Under the pieces are notes generated by a model that was not told the DNA's origin, searched no databases, and saw only the letters and a list, made by a program, of their open reading frames with translations. The position numbers and the translations under genes are program-made. Of a DNA stretch of 64,000 nucleotides, positions 62,185-64,000 are shown piece after piece (position 1 is the first letter of the stretch; each line of letters starts with the position of its first letter). Origin of the DNA: Microbacterium aurugineum (GTDB lineage Bacteria; Actinomycetota; Actinomycetes; Actinomycetales; Microbacteriaceae). The stretch lies in contig NZ_CP078078.1 of the NCBI RefSeq assembly GCF_023101205.1, positions 1,612,001-1,676,000 on the forward strand. The letters are read 5' to 3'.

Positions 62185-62805
62185 GTGACAGAGCAAGAAG
62201 AGCAGGCTGAGCAGCCCACGTCATCCGCACCCCGACGCGTCGTCGTCGCTGAAGACGAGTCGCTGATCCGTCTCGACATCGTCGAGATCCTTCGCGACAA
62301 CGGCTTCGATGTCGTGGGCGAGGCGGGGGATGGAGAGACCGCGGTCGCTCTGGCGACCGAGCTCCGACCGGACCTCGTCATCATGGACGTCAAGATGCCA
62401 CAGCTCGACGGCATCAGCGCTGCGGAGAAGCTGCACAAGGGCAACATCGCGCCGGTCGTCCTGCTCACGGCGTTCAGCCAGAAGGAGCTCGTCGAGCGAG
62501 CGAGCGAGGCCGGTGCTCTCGCGTACGTCGTGAAGCCGTTCACTCCGAACGACCTTCTGCCCGCGATCGAGATCGCGCTGGCTCGCCACGAGCAGATCAT
62601 CACCCTCGAGGCCGAGGTCGCCGACATGGTCGAGCGCTTCGAGACCCGCAAGCTCGTCGACCGGGCCAAGGGTCTGCTCAACGAGAAGATGGGCCTGAGC
62701 GAACCTGAGGCGTTCCGCTGGATCCAGAAGGCGTCGATGGACCGCCGTCTGACGATGCAGGACGTCGCCAAGGCGATCATCGAGCAGCTCGCCCCCAAGA
62801 AGTAG
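62185..62805 (+). CDS. pdtaR: ANTAR-domain response regulator (PdtaR type)
   Basis: A 206-residue two-component response regulator whose output is RNA binding. The receiver domain has VVVAEDESLIRLDIVEIL, the phospho-acceptor Asp in LVIMDVKMPQLDG, VVLLTAFSQ and YVVKPFTPNDL. A coiled linker leads to the C-terminal ANTAR domain (VDRAKGLLNEKMGLSEPEAFRWIQKASMDRRLTMQDVAKAIIEQL), which binds paired hexaloops in mRNAs. The partner histidine kinase PdtaS is not in this window. pyk-...-pdtaR-...-polA is the usual actinobacterial neighbourhood. The GTG start is fixed by the promoter. Confidence 0.94.
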   Translation: MTEQEEQAEQPTSSAPRRVVVAEDESLIRLDIVEILRDNGFDVVGEAGDGETAVALATELRPDLVIMDVKMPQLDGISAAEKLHKGNIAPVVLLTAFSQKELVERASEAGALAYVVKPFTPNDLLPAIEIALARHEQIITLEAEVADMVERFETRKLVDRAKGLLNEKMGLSEPEAFRWIQKASMDRRLTMQDVAKAIIEQLAPKK

Positions 62806-62807
62806 CG

Positions 62808-63383
62808 GTGAGCGCCGGCACGATCCGGCTCGATACCGAGCACATCCTGCGGCCGGTGAGGCGGGGGGATGGGGTTGCGCTCGCCCGCGCGTATGTCGCG
62901 AATCGCGAACATCTCGCGCCGTGGGAGCCGACGCGCTCGGAGGCGTTCTTCACCGTCGCCGCGCAGGAGCAGCACGCCCAGCTCTGCGTGGAAGACGCGG
63001 ACGCCGGGCGGAGTCTCCGCTTCGTCATCGAATCCGATGACGGGGAGATCCGCGGTCGGATGAACATCAACAACATCGTCCGGGGGGCGTTCTGGAGCGC
63101 TGACCTCGGCTACTGGGTCGATGCCACGCGGCTGCGCCGCGGCCTCGCGAGCCGCGCGGTCGCTCAGCTCATCGAGTATTCACGGACGCAGCTCCGCCTT
63201 CACCGGCTCCAGGCCGCCACCCTGCTGCACAACCTCGGTTCCCAACGCGTGCTGGTCGGCAACGGCTTCGAGCGTATCGGCATGGCGCCGAAGTACCTCC
63301 GCATCGCGGGGGAGTGGCAGGACCATCTGCTGTTCCAGCGACTGCTCGAGGAACCGCTCAGTTCGCGGCGGGAAGGTCCTTGA
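62808..63383 (+). CDS. GNAT family N-acetyltransferase (RimJ/RimL type)
   Basis: A 191-residue acetyltransferase. It starts with LRPVRRGDGVALARAYVANREHLAPWEP, typical of the RimJ/RimL subgroup that acetylates protein N termini or small molecules. It continues with GRMNINNIVRGAFWSADLGYWVDATRLRRGLASRAVAQL (acetyl-CoA loop), the LHRLQAATLLHNLGSQRVLVGNGFERIG segment, and WQDHLLFQRLLEE. The substrate is unknown. The start is GTG 62808, two bases after the pdtaR stop, so it is probably cotranscribed. Its 3' end overlaps the convergent thioesterase gene by 26 bases. Confidence 0.9.
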   Translation: MSAGTIRLDTEHILRPVRRGDGVALARAYVANREHLAPWEPTRSEAFFTVAAQEQHAQLCVEDADAGRSLRFVIESDDGEIRGRMNINNIVRGAFWSADLGYWVDATRLRRGLASRAVAQLIEYSRTQLRLHRLQAATLLHNLGSQRVLVGNGFERIGMAPKYLRIAGEWQDHLLFQRLLEEPLSSRREGP

Positions 63384-63786
63384 TCATGTTGGTGATGCGG
63401 ATCGTGGAGCAGCGGCGTCCCTGATCGTCGGTCACCACGATCTCGTGCACGGTGATGCTCCGTCCCAGGTGCACCGGTGTGCACACACCGGTGACGACGC
63501 CTGACGTGGCCGATCGGGTGTGCGTCGCGTTGATGTCGACGCCGACGGCGAGACGGCCGGTACCGGCGTGCAGGTTCGCCGCCATCGAACCGAGCGATTC
63601 GCCGAGCACCACGTACGCGCCTCCGTGCATGAGGCCGACCGGCTGGGTGTTGCCTTCGACAGGCATCGTCGCGACACAACGGTCGATGCCGAACTCGACG
63701 AACTCCATGCCCATCTTCTCGGCCAGGGCGCCCATTCCGCGGGCCGTGGCCCAGTCGAGTCCCTCGCTCGTCGCGACGTCGCTCAT
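63358..63786 (-). CDS. Hotdog-fold thioesterase (PaaI/YdiI type)
   Basis: A 142-residue single-hotdog protein. The active-site helix region reads QPVGLMHGGAYVVLGESLGSMAANL, with the HGG and the catalytic acidic residue in the following helix. LAVGVDINATHTRSATSG is the next conserved segment. Such proteins hydrolyse acyl- or aryl-CoA esters; the substrate here is not predictable. GAGGAGG precedes ATG 63786 on the minus strand. It is divergent from polA across 45 bases and converges on the GNAT gene with a 26-base overlap. Confidence 0.9.
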   Translation of the reverse strand: MSDVATSEGLDWATARGMGALAEKMGMEFVEFGIDRCVATMPVEGNTQPVGLMHGGAYVVLGESLGSMAANLHAGTGRLAVGVDINATHTRSATSGVVTGVCTPVHLGRSITVHEIVVTDDQGRRCSTIRITNMIKDLPAAN

Positions 63787-63819
63787 GCATCCTCCTCAGC
63801 GGGTGTCTGTCGTCCTCGT

Positions 63820-63825
63820 TAGGCT
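63820..63825 (+). promoter_or_regulatory. -10 hexamer TAGGCT for polA (leaderless type)
   Basis: TAGGCT is followed by exactly 6 bases and then the polA GTG (63832), predicting a leaderless mRNA. Confidence 0.5.
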
Positions 63826-63831
63826 GACAGG

Positions 63832-64000
63832 GTGACGGACTCCGCAAAGCCTACCCTCATGGTCGTCGACGGCCACTCGCTCGCCTACCGCGCTTTCTTC
63901 GCGCTCCCGGTCGACAATTTCACGACCAAGGACAATCAGCACACCAACGGCATCTACGGCTTCCTCTCGATGCTGGTGAACCTCATCAAAGCCGAGCAGC
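63832..64000 (+). CDS. polA: DNA polymerase I, N-terminal part
   Basis: The first 56 codons of a gene that continues past the window. After GTG 63832 the protein reads TDSAKPTLMVVDGHSLAYRAFFALP and then TNGIYGFLSMLVNLIK, the start of the 5'-3' exonuclease (FEN-like) domain of DNA polymerase I with its first metal-binding Asp. The start is fixed by a -10 hexamer 6 bases upstream. Neighbouring pdtaR and thioesterase genes are the usual actinobacterial context. Confidence 0.95.
   Translation, partial: MTDSAKPTLMVVDGHSLAYRAFFALPVDNFTTKDNQHTNGIYGFLSMLVNLIKAEQ

Overview
The window is about 64 kb of dense, high-GC chromosomal DNA from an actinobacterium, most likely Microbacteriaceae and close to Microbacterium. 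The grounds are the GC-rich codon use, many GTG starts, actinobacterial versions of YajC/SecD, Rel, MltG, type-2 OMP decarboxylase, PdtaR and a helicase-motif-deficient PriA, and a gene order that follows the conserved actinobacterial backbone. No phage, insertion sequence, CRISPR array or integrated element was seen. Genes cover almost everything; the longest gene-free gap is about 217 bases.

Layout. (1) 1-8.1 kb: end of yebC, Holliday-junction genes ruvC-ruvA-ruvB, the Sec accessory operon yajC-secD-secF, and the stringent-response enzyme rel. (2) 8.05-13.2 kb is the least ordinary part. It holds an orphan AbiEi-type protein, a DUF349 protein, a shortened NirB-like flavoprotein translationally coupled to a HemD-like/winged-helix regulator behind GlnR-like repeats, and a small membrane protein. 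(3) 13.3-25.6 kb: rarA, a stand-alone rpsD, alaS-ruvX-mltG, the shikimate cluster aroE-aroC-aroK-aroB-aroQ, then efp and nusB. (4) 25.7-30.3 kb: a SNF2-family ATPase and a metallo-beta-lactamase/Rieske fusion. (5) 30.3-39.9 kb: the pyrimidine operon pyrR-pyrB-pyrC-(membrane protein)-carA-carB-pyrF, running into a guanylate kinase that carries an N-terminal mIHF domain. (6) 40-46.6 kb: rpoZ, metK, priA, fmt, rsmB, rpe. (7) 46.6-53.6 kb: hisE-hisG-hisF-hisI, a tryptophan-associated membrane protein, trpC-trpB-trpA and lgt. (8) 53.7-61.2 kb: glutamate synthase gltB-gltD and pyk. (9) 61.2-64 kb: an alpha/beta hydrolase, tRNA-Leu(CAA), the ANTAR response regulator pdtaR, a GNAT acetyltransferase, a hotdog thioesterase and the start of polA.

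The genes mostly serve biosynthesis (aromatic amino acids, pyrimidines, histidine, glutamate, SAM) and information processing, in tightly coupled operons with 1-8 base overlaps. Promoters are readable. Many have a TAnnnT -10 hexamer exactly 6-7 bases before an ATG/GTG (leaderless mRNAs), and in four cases the stop codon of the upstream gene lies inside the -10 hexamer of the next.

The most interesting items are the truncated NirB-like/HemD-like pair with its 11-bp-phased GlnR-like array, the mIHF-guanylate kinase fusion, the MBL-Rieske fusion, a 39-bp near-perfect palindrome spanning the start codon of the AbiEi-type gene, a PyrR-binding hairpin that pairs with the pyrR ribosome-binding site, and a LexA-like box at ruvA. 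Several of these are probably conserved in the family, so novelty is uncertain.
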